Source of the DNA: Laburnicola sp. R22_1
Taxonomy: Eukaryota > Ascomycota > Dothideomycetes > Pleosporales > Didymosphaeriaceae
DNA length: 64,000 bases
NCBI GenBank assembly: GCA_014281115.1
Contig: JACONQ010000004.1
Coordinates: forward strand, 3,968,001 to 4,032,000
Reading direction: 5' to 3'
How positions within the stretch are numbered: the stretch's first letter is position 1; every line of letters starts with the position of its first letter. Shown in pieces: positions 22,496-33,730 of this stretch. The position numbers were made by a program, and so were the translations under genes. The notes beneath the pieces are model-generated. The model was not told the origin of the DNA, did not search any database, and saw only the letters and a program-made list of their open reading frames with translations.

Positions 22496-23295
22496 TATAG
22501 GCTTAGTTAAAAATAAGACTCTATAACTTAAGTAAAATGGGTACATTCTTAATAACACTCTAAAAGCGCCACTTCTAATATATAGCTCTATTAAAAGGTT
22601 TGTAGCCATAGGCCATAGCTACTTTTCTTATCTTATCTCTTCTTAATTTTGGGTATATAATACTCTTGTAGGTAAGCTTACCTATACTATTTATTTTGCA
22701 TAATATTAGTTTAACGTCCTCTAGTTCTTAGATAAGGCACTTTAAGTATATATATACTACTAGGTTAGGGAGTTATTTATTATAACTGTTAAAGACAATA
22801 ACTAGGATATTATTAAAATAAATAGGAGACTCTTCCCTAATTAGTACAGGTACGTCTTAGACATAACACTAGCACTTTAGAATAGGTATGTATATATTCT
22901 ACCCACTACTAGTTATAGTCTATTTCTTTAATATCTATAATTTTTATCTGCCACTTATATTATCTCCTACCTTAAATCTAAAGTAAAACTAATATTTATC
23001 TAAGGCTATATTCTATAGAACATTAAAAACCATATTTATAAAACTCGTGTTAGTAATAACTTTGCACTCTAAAAGGTCTTAGATATACTTAAATATTATT
23101 TACTTAACACTTATAATATTAGGCGGTTTATCTAGCTATAGGTAATTAAAATCTACCTAGTTATTATCTATTATATCTTATATAATAATATTTCTTATAT
23201 TATAGAATATAGTTATGTTGCAGTTAAATAGTCTAGCTAAATTCTATACTATTATACTACTAGTGTTAAAGTCTTATATCTCTTAAAAAGTAGTA

Positions 23296-23766
23296 ACGCG
23301 CTATACGTCTAGTGTATAAATGGCAAATAGGTAGTTCTATAGAGTATTTATTAGGCTATTTATTATAAGTAATGCGAGGCATTATAGGTGGTTATATATA
23401 AAGAATAGAAGATAGTAAGTGTAAGAGGGTTTACAAATAATTATTAGCGTTAAAAGCGCTTATAGGTAATTTGCTATTACTTAATAACTATACATAGCGT
23501 AAATAGGCGCGTCTATACCGCGTGTAGATATTATATAAGAGACAAATTTATCTTTACCTTATTTAGACTACTATTATAGTGTATATAGTAAGTTAGTATA
23601 ATTTATAGTAAAAACCAAACATTCGCGTATATATATAGGATAGTAAAAGTATTTACTAGGCCTATATCTAGGCCTATAGCTTATTTATATTAGATGGCTA
23701 ACTCTTTAGTATGTTTATCTCTACTAATAATAACGCTCGCTTAAATAGAAGTATCTTCTTTTTTAT
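23296..23766. other. RIPed spacer, nothing recognised
   Basis: AT-rich sequence between copy B and the split retroposon, without ORF or known motif. Confidence 0.6.
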
Positions 23767-23911
23767 ATATTCTTTAATCTGTGTGTATAGCGAACTATAG
23801 TTGTGTTGTAGCTGCCAGGTCGTGAGCGCGACGACCGAACCATAGTTAAGCGTCCTATCACCTATACTGCTCCCGCGGTTGCAACTCTGCGGTCTACTAT
23901 AGCTCTCTAAT

Positions 23912-24229
23912 TGTCAGATATCAGGTCACTGGAAATCACTGTGATTTCACTGTGAAATCCAGTAGTCACGTGCGTCCGATCACATGGTCTCCTTATAACG
24001 ACAGTTGGTGTAACTTACAGTGATTTCACTGTGAGATCACTGTGAAATACACAAAGGAGACTGGCGTACTACTGTTACACTACTCCGCACTATTACTAGT
24101 GCGTCTTAGCGCTAGATAGATATTGCGTACGATAGCTAAGCTTCTCCAACAGAGATCACTCGACAATCAATTCATCATCAAATCCATCACTTTCATCTTA
24201 TCTCATCAAAGATACTTACGTATCTGACA
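23912..24229 (+). repeat. Copia 5' LTR (318 bp)
   Basis: TG..CA ends. Contains clustered short palindromic motifs (aaatcactgtgatttcactgtgaaat) that could form stem-loops. A diverged solo relative lies at 41,882-42,205. Confidence 0.95.
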
Positions 24230-24265
24230 ATTAAGAGTCTCACTGCCTTAATTAAACTAAAAATC

Positions 24266-27200
24266 ATGTCTCTATTAATACTTAGGGATCCCACAGTAAT
24301 CCTAACCAATTACTCGAACTACACACCATAGCTGAGGCAAATTAATGCCTAAGCCTAGTTGTTAAAAGCATGGGATCTTATTAACCCATCCCTCAACAAT
24401 AAACTGATGGCAGAACTGGTTATGCCAATCGCACCGAATATTGGTGCCTATCAACCAGCTCCCGCTTTCGTCAACGGAAACACCAACAACGCCCGTCCAT
24501 CGCTACCGTCGCACCTATCGCCGGCTAGCGAAAAGGCGTACAAAATCGATACCAATTTCTATAAGAATCAACTCGAAATCTACAAGCTCCTAGATCGAAA
24601 GTACGAACAGGAGAAGGAGAACCTAGATAAGCTAGTTATTCTCATTCAAACCACCACCTCAGCACATTTACAGTCCAATTGCTGCACCCCAGGTGAATTA
24701 ATTAGACAATAGATCAAGAACCTCATAAAAACAGTTAGGGTTGACCAACACAATGAACAAAGAAGAGCAAGGATTAGGTACTAAGACGCTCTCAAACTAA
24801 TAAGATCAGTCAGTTTATAGTACACCTGGCTCGCTAAGTACAATTATGCGGCTACAGAAGCTAAGTACAATCGTGTGTCAGAGCTTCGGGAGCTAGACTT
24901 AGTCAAACAAGATTTTATAAAAGCGGTCACTAATATCGCATCCTAATAGGTTACGACCTTCCTACAACACAAAAGTAAGGACAAGACCGTTAATAGAAAA
25001 GAGATAGTGAAACTCTTCTAAGAACAAATAGTAATGCAGCACCTAATTAAGGGTAAACAAAGGGGCGCCTTTGCTGTTGCAGAACTATCTCTCGCTAACA
25101 GTGGTGTAACCACCCAGGCCGCAGCTAGGGACGCCCAACCTGTGGATAAAGCAGCATCACCCAAGCGAGGCAGATCACGCGCCAATAAAGCTGGCCCTAA
25201 AGCCAAATCCAAGCAGTCCGTACGAGTCACTGACGATGAGCCAACGGCAGTTGGAGGCCAAGAGGGATCAAACCCCAAGTGCCCTGCTTGTGAACAACGC
25301 CATAGTCTAAAAGACTGCTTTTACGCATTCCCTAATAAACAACCTAAATAGTTCAAACCAAAGCCTGCTATAGAGGCGGTTATAACATACCAGTTAGAGA
25401 ATAACCCTGTGCTTATAGAGCGCATGAGATCTATAAAGCGTTAAAAGTTATAGACACTAAAGATTAAACAATTAAAGACCCCTACTCCAACTTAAATTAC
25501 TGAGATTACTGACAATAAATAACTAGATAGTAGACAGATTACTGTCCTCTTAGCGAGCTTTAATGCTATTGCAGTCTCCTACCACTTAGACCTAAACACA
25601 TACCTACTACGTAACTCCGCGATCCTTAATTCTGGCACAACCTGCCACATCTTTAATAATATTAATCGCTTTGTCTTATGGCGACCACTATCGCCAGGAG
25701 ACTTCGTATGGGCGGGATTATTACGAGCATGGATAAGGGGATATGGGAGTGTCCATCTTCACGTTAAGAGTAAGGAGGGAAATTGCTTAGTAAGGTTAGA
25801 CAACGTCGCCTACTGTTCTGGTCTACTTTGTAACCTAGTGTCCTTCTAATTACTCTAAAGGCAAGGCCTCTGGTAAGACACCAAGTTAGACCCAACAACA
25901 ATTAGGAGACAAGACAATACGATCCTGGCCAAACTCTAAGAAATCTACGATTAATAGGTACTGGAGTTCATACCAACATCAAAATTAACTTGTACCACAA
26001 TTAATAGTACGTACGCTACACACAAATTTACCTCGCGCACCGCACAACAAGCGCAGAAGGTGAACGCCATCACATGGCACAAACAACTAGGCCACCCAGG
26101 CCCTCAGGCACTGGAGCACACAGTAAATCACAGTGAAGGGGTACGTATTAAAGGGTTGACCACAGTCTAATGCGACGCTTGCGGCAGATTAAAGCTCAGG
26201 CGACAAATTAGACATTAGGCTAGACAAATTAACGATGGCCCAGGAGAGAGAGTCGCTATAGACTTTCACAACTTTAAAGACAAGAGCTTAACCAGCGAAA
26301 AGAGTATAATGCTCATCTCTAATCGTTTCTTAGGCATAGCTTGGAACTTCTACCTTAAAGACAATCGACCAGCACGAACAATTATCAAGCTGCTAAAGGA
26401 ATTTGTACTATTTATAAAAGTACAGTTTAAGGTGACTATAAAAGTTATCGAATCCAATAATAAGATTTTCTTAGTTAAACAAGACGTTCACAGGTAGTGT
26501 GTTAATAAAGGGGTTGTTATTAAGCCTTTAGCACCTAATACCCAAGCTTAAAATGGAGGGGCTGAACGCTTAGGGGGTGTAATTAAGGAAAAGAGCCGTG
26601 CAATGCGACTTGACGCCAACCTCCCCTGGACACTATGGCCAGAGATCACACGAGCGGCTGTATACCTGTATAATCGAACGCCAAACTACGCCAATTAATG
26701 GCAATTACCACACGAAGTATTTTTTACAATAGTTGCCTACCAAAACAGCATCGTCACCCAACTAAAGAAACCAAACCAGGCTCACCTTAGAGCCTACGGC
26801 TATAAAGCTTTTGCCTTAACTAATAATACAAAACGCGGCAAGAGCAAGCTCTAAAGGCTTAACCTAAAGGCATGGATTAGTTACCTAGTAGGCTATCGAT
26901 CAACAAACATCTAGAGAGTATGGATACCTCCACTTAACAAAGTTATTAGCACACGCGACGTTATCTTTAACAAAAATTAAGTGTTCTTAGGTAAACAAGA
27001 AGACCTGTTAGACAACCTTATGCACAGCACTACTAAAGAGATTGCTGCATAGACCCAAATAGTGGAGCTACCGCCCTCACCACTAAAACATAAAAATACA
27101 AAGTCTTTCTATAAGGATAAGTCGATTATTAACTCTCACAAGAAGGACGAGGGTGCTTCAGAGTACTATCAAGGAAGGAAGATCAATTACACCTACCCAA

Positions 27201-29059
27201 CACCACTAGAGACACCTCCGCCTATCGCACTGCTTGCCCAATTAATAGTAAGTTTCGAACAGGACTAAATTAAAAAATTACCCATAGGAACACCACAGCC
27301 AGATTAACGCGCTGTGCCATAGGCAGCCGCCTTCCTTGCAGGTACACTTGTAAGAAGTAGAGGCAAATACAAGGGGAAGCCACTTAACAAAGCTTAATTC
27401 AATCGCATGCTCGTAGTAGGCAAGAAACCCTATTAAAGTCAACTGCCAGAACCTCTATTATACAGAACCTAGATAGATAATTATCTGTTATTTAAAATGT
27501 AGAAGGATGCCAAGCAATCCTATCTACAAAGTTACAAAGAAATGAGGTCTTAAAGCGAGGTGCCCACAGCCTTAGTGCGATCACGCAGTTACTAGATTCT
27601 TAATTGTATATAGGTATATACCTACAAACTTAATAAACATTACAGATTATAGAAGTGCAAGGCAAGGCTGGTAGTGCGCGGAGATTAACAACGCCATCTC
27701 ACTACACAGGATACCTATGCCGCAACACTCGCAGGTAGATTATTTCGCCTGCTTATGTCAACAGCAGCTTAGTTTAACCTAGAGCTAAGCCAGTACGACG
27801 TTACTAACGCCTTCGTCCACGCGAACCTGGACAGAGAATTCTATATGCGGATGCCCCGAGGTTATACCTAAAGAGGCACTATCCTACAGTTGCACAAGGC
27901 ACTATATGGCTTACGCATCTCACCACTACTATAGCAGAGAGAATTCACTAGTGCGCTTAAGGATCTTAGTTTTACCGCAGTCCCGCACGAACCTTACTAT
28001 ATAATCAAAGACAGCATTATCATCTTCTTCTATGTAGACAACCTCATCGTCGCATACTCGAAAGATTAAAAGCACGCTGCTAATGCAGTAATGAAAAAGA
28101 TAGGTACAAAGTTCATCCTAACTAGTGGTAACAATCTATAGTAGTTTCTAGGCATTAAAGTTGTTAGAGACTGTGCCAACAGGCAACTCTAGTTATTATA
28201 AAGGTCCTATGTGGACAAGATCAGTTGTCTAATCAACCAACGCGACCTTAAACACAATACCCTAATGTCAGCAGTCGAACTGTTACCTCAAGAAGGACTC
28301 GCTATAATAGCAGAGATTAATTAGTACTAGCAGAAGGTGGGATTAATCCTCTACGCTGCAGTAACCACGCGCCTGGACATGGCTTTTGCAAGCTCCCAAT
28401 TATCGCGCTTCCTTTTAAACCCTAGCGACGACCATTACAACGCCGCCAACCGCGTACTGCTATACCTATTATCCACCCGATTACTAGGGCTACGATTTGG
28501 AGGAGCAGACACTTACAAGGTTGCGAACGACGCGTTGTTTATAGACAACACCCTTGATAGAAAGAGCTCACAGGGGTACATTATTAAATTGTTTAGTAGC
28601 CTTATCGCCTAGAAGGCAAACAAACAAGACACCGTTACTACTTCGACAACTAAAGCTGAGTTGCTAGCACTTTTACAAGTTGCAAAAGAGGCAATGTTTA
28701 CAGCTTGGTTAATCGATAAACTTAAGATTAAACTGTCGCTATTAACAATTACTATTAATTGCGACAACTAACAAACTATTCAACTTGTTACTAAGGAAAT
28801 TGCCAAATTGCAAACTAAGCTTAGGCATGTCGACATACACAATTATTGGCTTCGATAAGAAGTAGTACGTGGAGCTATTAAAGTCCAGTACTAGCAATTA
28901 GAAGAAATGGCAGCAGATGGTCTTACAAAAGCTCTGCCAGCCGCCACATGGACTAAGTTCTTGAATTAACTAGGACTTGAAGACGTCAGGGGAAGGATTA
29001 CCGACCAAGAGGCCGACCTCAACAAGTTAGAAGACAGGATAGAAGCTTTTAAACTATAA
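24266..29059 (+). pseudogene. Copia gag-pol polyprotein, one frame, closed by RIP-type stops and D-to-N changes
   Basis: From ATG 24,266 a single register of about 1,600 codons runs through the element. Order: gag (24,359-25,350) with a CX2CX3HX4C knuckle at 25,280-25,318; aspartic protease with NSGTTCHIFN at about 25,628 (normally DSG); integrase HHCC (HKQLGHPGPQALEH at about 26,078, CDACG at about 26,170) and core (AIDFHNF; second Asp position reads SNN at 26,456; GGAERLGG at about 26,555); reverse transcriptase (FVHANLDREFYMRMPRG, YVDN at 28,031-28,042 instead of YVDD); RNase H region (DNTLDRKSSQGYI, TKAELLALL). Numerous TAG/TAA replace Gln. Protease, integrase and RT have each lost a catalytic Asp through G-to-A change. 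The C-terminal end is uncertain by a few tens of codons. Confidence 0.9.
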
Positions 29060-29124
29060 GCAATAGTACAACTGCGCAAGAGATAGTTTAGCTTGGCCCT
29101 CTAAGGATCCAAGCTGAGGGGGTG

Positions 29125-29442
29125 TGTTAGATATTAGGTTACTAGAAATCACTGTGATTTCACTGTGAAATCCAGTAGTCACGTGCGTCCGATCACATAG
29201 TCTCCTTATAACGACAGTTAGTGTAACTTACAGTGATTTCACTGTGAGATCACTGTGAAATACACAAAGGAGACTGGCGTACTACTGTTACACTACTCCG
29301 CACTATTACTAGTGCGTCTTAGCGCTAGATAGATATTGCGTACGATAGCTGAGCTTCTCCGACAGAGATCACTCGACAATTAATTCATTATCAAATCCAT
29401 CACTTTCATCTCATCTCATCAAAGATACTTACGTATCTGACA
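29125..29442 (+). repeat. Copia 3' LTR (318 bp)
   Basis: Same length as the 5' LTR and nearly identical; preceded by the polypurine tract. Confidence 0.95.
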
Positions 29443-29700
29443 CTAATAGTCTACTAGTTAAGAGATAATATGTGACTTAGTTATACTAGATAGTAGACTA
29501 TCTATTAACTATTGTTAATAATGCCGCCGTGCAAAATATTAATAACGAAATTATTATTATTTTGTGTATATTTTGTTACTACTACTATGTGCTAGGTGCT
29601 AGATTTTAGTGCTTTTTGTTTTACTCCTCTCTGTGTATAGTGCGAATTCGATCTTGGTTAGAATTTTAATACGACAAAGATCTTTAATATATTCTTTAAT

Positions 29701-31000
29701 AATATTAGTATATATCTAACTAGAATACTTAAAAAATATATACTAACGCTTGTAGTTATTATATATAGTCTCCCCTCTTTATAGTTAGTATAATAAAAGA
29801 GGTCGCATAAGTATGGCTAAAACTTACGCCTAAACTCTAAGATCTAGAAATACTAAGTATGCTTAAGTTTACTATCTAGCCTAATAAAAATGTAGCGCTT
29901 TATTAATTAGCTAGTATTATGAATATTAACTACCTATGCGAATAAGCTGTCCACGTAGTCAACCTAGTATAGCTTAGAGATATAGAATAGTAAGGGGCCT
30001 AGGAGGTTATAGGTAACTGTGTAGATAGCTAAATAAGTAATATTATTACTATAATTATTCTAGGTCTTAGAAGCAGTAAATTCTATATTTCTCTTTAATA
30101 CTACACAAATAGAGTAAGTAGAATTTAGATAGTTAGGTGTGCATAACTATAATAAGTACTAATAGTTTAGCTACGTGCTTTTCTAGTAAGTAAATAAAGT
30201 ATCTAGAGAACTATTTAATTAAATACAATTATTTCTAATGCTTTAAGTATATATACTATTAACTATAGGCCGCTAATTATAGGATAGTAGACTAACATAA
30301 GACAATAATAACACGTTGTATTAGTTTATATTGGCCCTAGCATAGCGGATTCTTAGCATAACTAGACATTATTAGAAATGCTAAAAGTAGCACGTAAACT
30401 AATACAACCCATACTAAACAAGTACGTACTATATAGCGTATTTTAATAGTACACAAAATACTATATATAAGTATAAAGTTAATATTTAGCCGCTAGTGCG
30501 TGTGTGGCCGTACACTAAAGACCTAGTCTAGGCTAATTATACACTAAATATAATGCGCGAAGGCTAAATAACAAATAGTATACTATTAGCGATCTACATA
30601 ATAAATTATAATAATAGATTATAGAGTTAGTATAATTATAAGAACTATATAGATAGTTCTATACTGCCTATACTACTTACGCCTAATATAACCTAAGAGA
30701 GTATACTATTAGATATTATGCTACGTAATAACTATATAAATTATAGTGATAACAGCAATAGCAAGGTGGAGATTAATAATAATAGTGATACTAAGGAGTA
30801 TAGGCTAGAGATCTATAATATAGCCTTAATATATAGGGATAGCATAGAGAATAACTATAGTGTAAATAATAATTAATAGACAACCTTAGCTTCCTTGTAT
30901 ATAGTAAGTACGTTAGTTATAAGTAGTCGCTAGACTTTTAAGAACGTTACTAGTTAATAAGCTAGCATCCCTATACATAGTTTATTTAAATAGCGGCAAC
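29701..31000. other. RIPed sequence upstream of the Plavaka-like relic
   Basis: No gene recognised. An imperfect inverted repeat, tgtattagttta at about 30,314 and taaactaataca at about 30,395, encloses about 70 nt. Part of this segment may be the 5' portion of the transposon that follows. Confidence 0.4.
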
Positions 31001-33730
31001 GTAGGTACTACTCCTAACACACTTTATAACGCCGCGTTTATACTAATAGTAAGTTATAGTAATAGTCTATACGCGCCCTTTAAAAATAAGACAAGTTATG
31101 CCTTTGCTAAGTGGCTATACAATATTTAGTGTATAAAAGGAGATATTAACCTTTTATTTACTAATAAGCGCTTATTAATATTTTTATCTTATATACAATT
31201 TCGAAACGCTAAATAATAGTACACATTACTAGATAGTATTAAGATAGATATTACGAGTTGCAAATAAGAAAAATATACTATATTCCTGCCTAATAGCGAC
31301 TAGTCGCCTAATAGAGCAAACAATATAGAAGATAGTTAACTCCTCTAATAGAATATACTTAGTGTTATTAAGTTCTAGATTAGCTTTAAACTATTTAAAG
31401 AATACATAACTTATGCCCCTAAGCAAATACTAAAGAAGATAACTAATAGAGATAGTAACTTCCACAAGGTAAAAATATATACAGACCTATAGAACTCTAA
31501 CTAGTGGTAAACTATGCAGACTAAACTACTAGAAGACTCCACCATTATACTAGTTATAATTAGAGTTAACAAGACATAACTAAGTAACCATTATAGTAAC
31601 TAGGCGGCGTGGCTAGTGTATATATTAATTGGCAACCTAGATACACGCATCTAATAATTAAGAAAGGTCCTAGATAATATGCTTATAGTAATGCTACTAA
31701 TTATTAAGCAGTATAATAGAGACATTACTATAAATGTATACCACAAGGTAATAGCAAAAGTGTTAGATTATAAGTGCTTCTGTAAAACCGTATTATACTA
31801 TCTAACTATCGCTAACTTAGCTATTAAGTTTATTAGTTAAATAGGCATGCGCATAAGATATGCGGATAGGTTTAAGAGAATGTGCTATCTAATTATATAT
31901 AGTATTATAGTAGAATATAAGGAGCAGATAATAATTATAGAGGTAAAAACAAGATAGCACTATATAGTGTGTTAAATATACCCCTAAATACGAAATATAA
32001 TAGTGTATGCTAACCGCACTAACAAGATATTAGCGAAATATACGCCACATCGCTCGCATAATAGTACTATGGGTATAATTAAAAGAATAAGACAGACTAG
32101 TATCTAGAGTTCTTACCCAGAGTATGTGCACTAGATTAGGAACTTTGTGTAGAAGTTTCTATTTATAAATATATATATAGCTTTTATACTAGACCTCTTA
32201 TATTAACTTTATAAAGAACTTATAAAGCATACTATTAAGTAGCTAATAGGTCTAGTCAACTTAATATATGGCAACTTAAGGGGGGACAAGTCGGATTAAT
32301 AAGCGTTACTAGAAGGTGCCTTACTTCCTAAGCCTAAAAGTCTTTAGCTATATACTAGTTAGTTAAATATTATAATAGTCTAGAAATAAATAAAAGGCCC
32401 TTGCAAAGTAAATTCTAGTAGTATTTGCCCCCCTTTTACAAAGTAAGCTAGATGCTATATAGTATCTCTACGGAGTGTACAACTTTGTTATAATTTCTTA
32501 TTACTATAGCCATAATAAGGAAACACTTAGCTATATACTCGAATCCCTTTAGTGAGTTAATATGTATAAGTGGAAATTAGTTAGCTTCTATTTACTACAC
32601 GCGAAGCACTTCTAGATACTAAAACTTAATATAATTACCTACTATATATAAATAGTATGGTAATATGGGCCACTACTAAACTATAACTCTACTATGTATA
32701 CAGAAGCCCCCTACATATTCCTTATTAAGAACTAGTTCTAATTAATAAACTATAAGAAAGCTTTAGCGTAGATAAGTAGTCTAAACACTTAATAGACTAA
32801 GATTTAGATATGTAAGACTCTAGCGAAGTACTATGTGGAGGAGCTAATAACTAAGATATAGGGGCCAGAAGAGGTACGGATAGGTAGACTGGCTAGACTA
32901 GCTCTATTAAGCTAATATAGTATTAACACGTCCGAATTCCTACTTATAAAGAAGAAGAGATTAAATTTACGTTATTAGATAACTGTTTAAAACACTGTAA
33001 CTTATATTAAATTTTTTAGACTATGCAATGCGCTTGTAGTAATACTATAAGAGGAGGATATAATTAAAGCTGGCAGAATAAGCTTATATTAGAGGAATGC
33101 TAAATAGCTTAAAGATAACTTTAGTTAGGTTAATCTTTGTATAATAACAATCTACCTGTTATTTAGGTACTAGAGGGAGACTAAAAGGCCGAATAGTGAA
33201 GTATTATAGGAAGACTAGGAGACTGTTTAATATATACTAGATTGGCAAGGCAATAGTAAGTAGCTTAAATATAATGTATAGGTTTAAGAATATAACTACA
33301 ATAACACCCCTCTTAAAGGTAGGCGTGTAGGCTAAATCTAGCTAATATTTACTATTGTGGAATAAAACACTATATACTCTACTAAGTAAGAGAACCTATA
33401 TATTTGCTTTCTTCTTAAGATGTTTAAGATAGTGGACTAGAGACGACTAGACGATATTTACGGTTTTGTTAAGCTTTGGAACTAGTTAGCCTAAGAAATA
33501 TACTTAGGAGGAACTAAATACTAAGGGGCTTGCTTCTATATAGTACAGATTATTAGCATAGCATATATTATACTAGCGAAGGATGCTAACGTAAACTATA
33601 GATATAATAGTGTCTAATCTAATAGTGGATTTAAAGCGGGTCCTAGTAATAACTATACGTTTATAGTTAATAACTATGTTAACTTTTTAGAGTATAATGC
33701 TATATATAATAATAACTAGTAATTAAAAAA
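31001..33730 (+). pseudogene. Plavaka-like (CACTA-related) transposase relic
   Basis: Reading TAG/TAA as former Gln codons, the plus strand contains NKT-LSNHYSN-AAWLVYILIGNLD at about 31,568, which fits the conserved segment of fungal Plavaka-type transposases (DKTQLT..., then YPVYLTIGNI). Other matches to the general layout are YTPHRSHNSTMGIIKRI at about 32,038 and a C-terminal TFIVNNYVN followed by EYNAIY at about 33,657-33,700. The N- and C-terminal matches lie in different frames, so at least one frameshift exists. I identify the family from motif order alone; a profile search is needed for certainty, and element ends were not found. Confidence 0.5.

Larger units (their letters stand above)
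16715..23295. mobile_element. Unidentified repeat element, copy B (interrupted by an LTR element)
   Basis: Direct-orientation homologue of 6,690-13,590. Without the nested LTR element it is about 4.35 kb, shorter than copy A partly because its 99-bp array has four fewer units. At about 20,170-20,188 it carries the empty site of the Tc1 insertion of copy A. The two copies have diverged by many transitions, as expected of RIP acting on both. Ends are approximate. Confidence 0.65.
23912..29442 (+). mobile_element. Full-length Ty1/copia LTR retrotransposon (5,531 bp)
   Basis: LTRs of exactly 318 bp each start TGTCAGATA (TGTTAGATA at right) and end TATCTGACA, with perfect short inverted repeats at the termini, and the element is bordered by the 5-bp duplication ctaat (23,907-23,911 and 29,443-29,447). 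A polypurine tract aagctgaggggg lies just before the 3' LTR. Gag, protease, integrase, reverse transcriptase and RNase H occur in the copia order. The two LTRs differ by few, mostly transition, positions, so insertion is younger than the surrounding RIPed DNA. It landed inside the small retroposon. Confidence 0.95.
23779..29688 (+). mobile_element. Small retroposon, longest copy (374 bp), split by the copia element
   Basis: The two pieces 23,779-23,911 and 29,448-29,688 match the retroposon at 43,664-43,970 with RIP-type transitions; joined, they make 374 bp. The whole is flanked by a 12-bp direct repeat atattctttaat (23,767-23,778 and 29,689-29,700). It carries 67 nt more at the 5' side than the 43.7-kb copy. 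No coding capacity is evident. The 3' part contains ttttactcctctctgtgtat and ends near tctttaat (gttcaat in the other copies). Confidence 0.75.
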
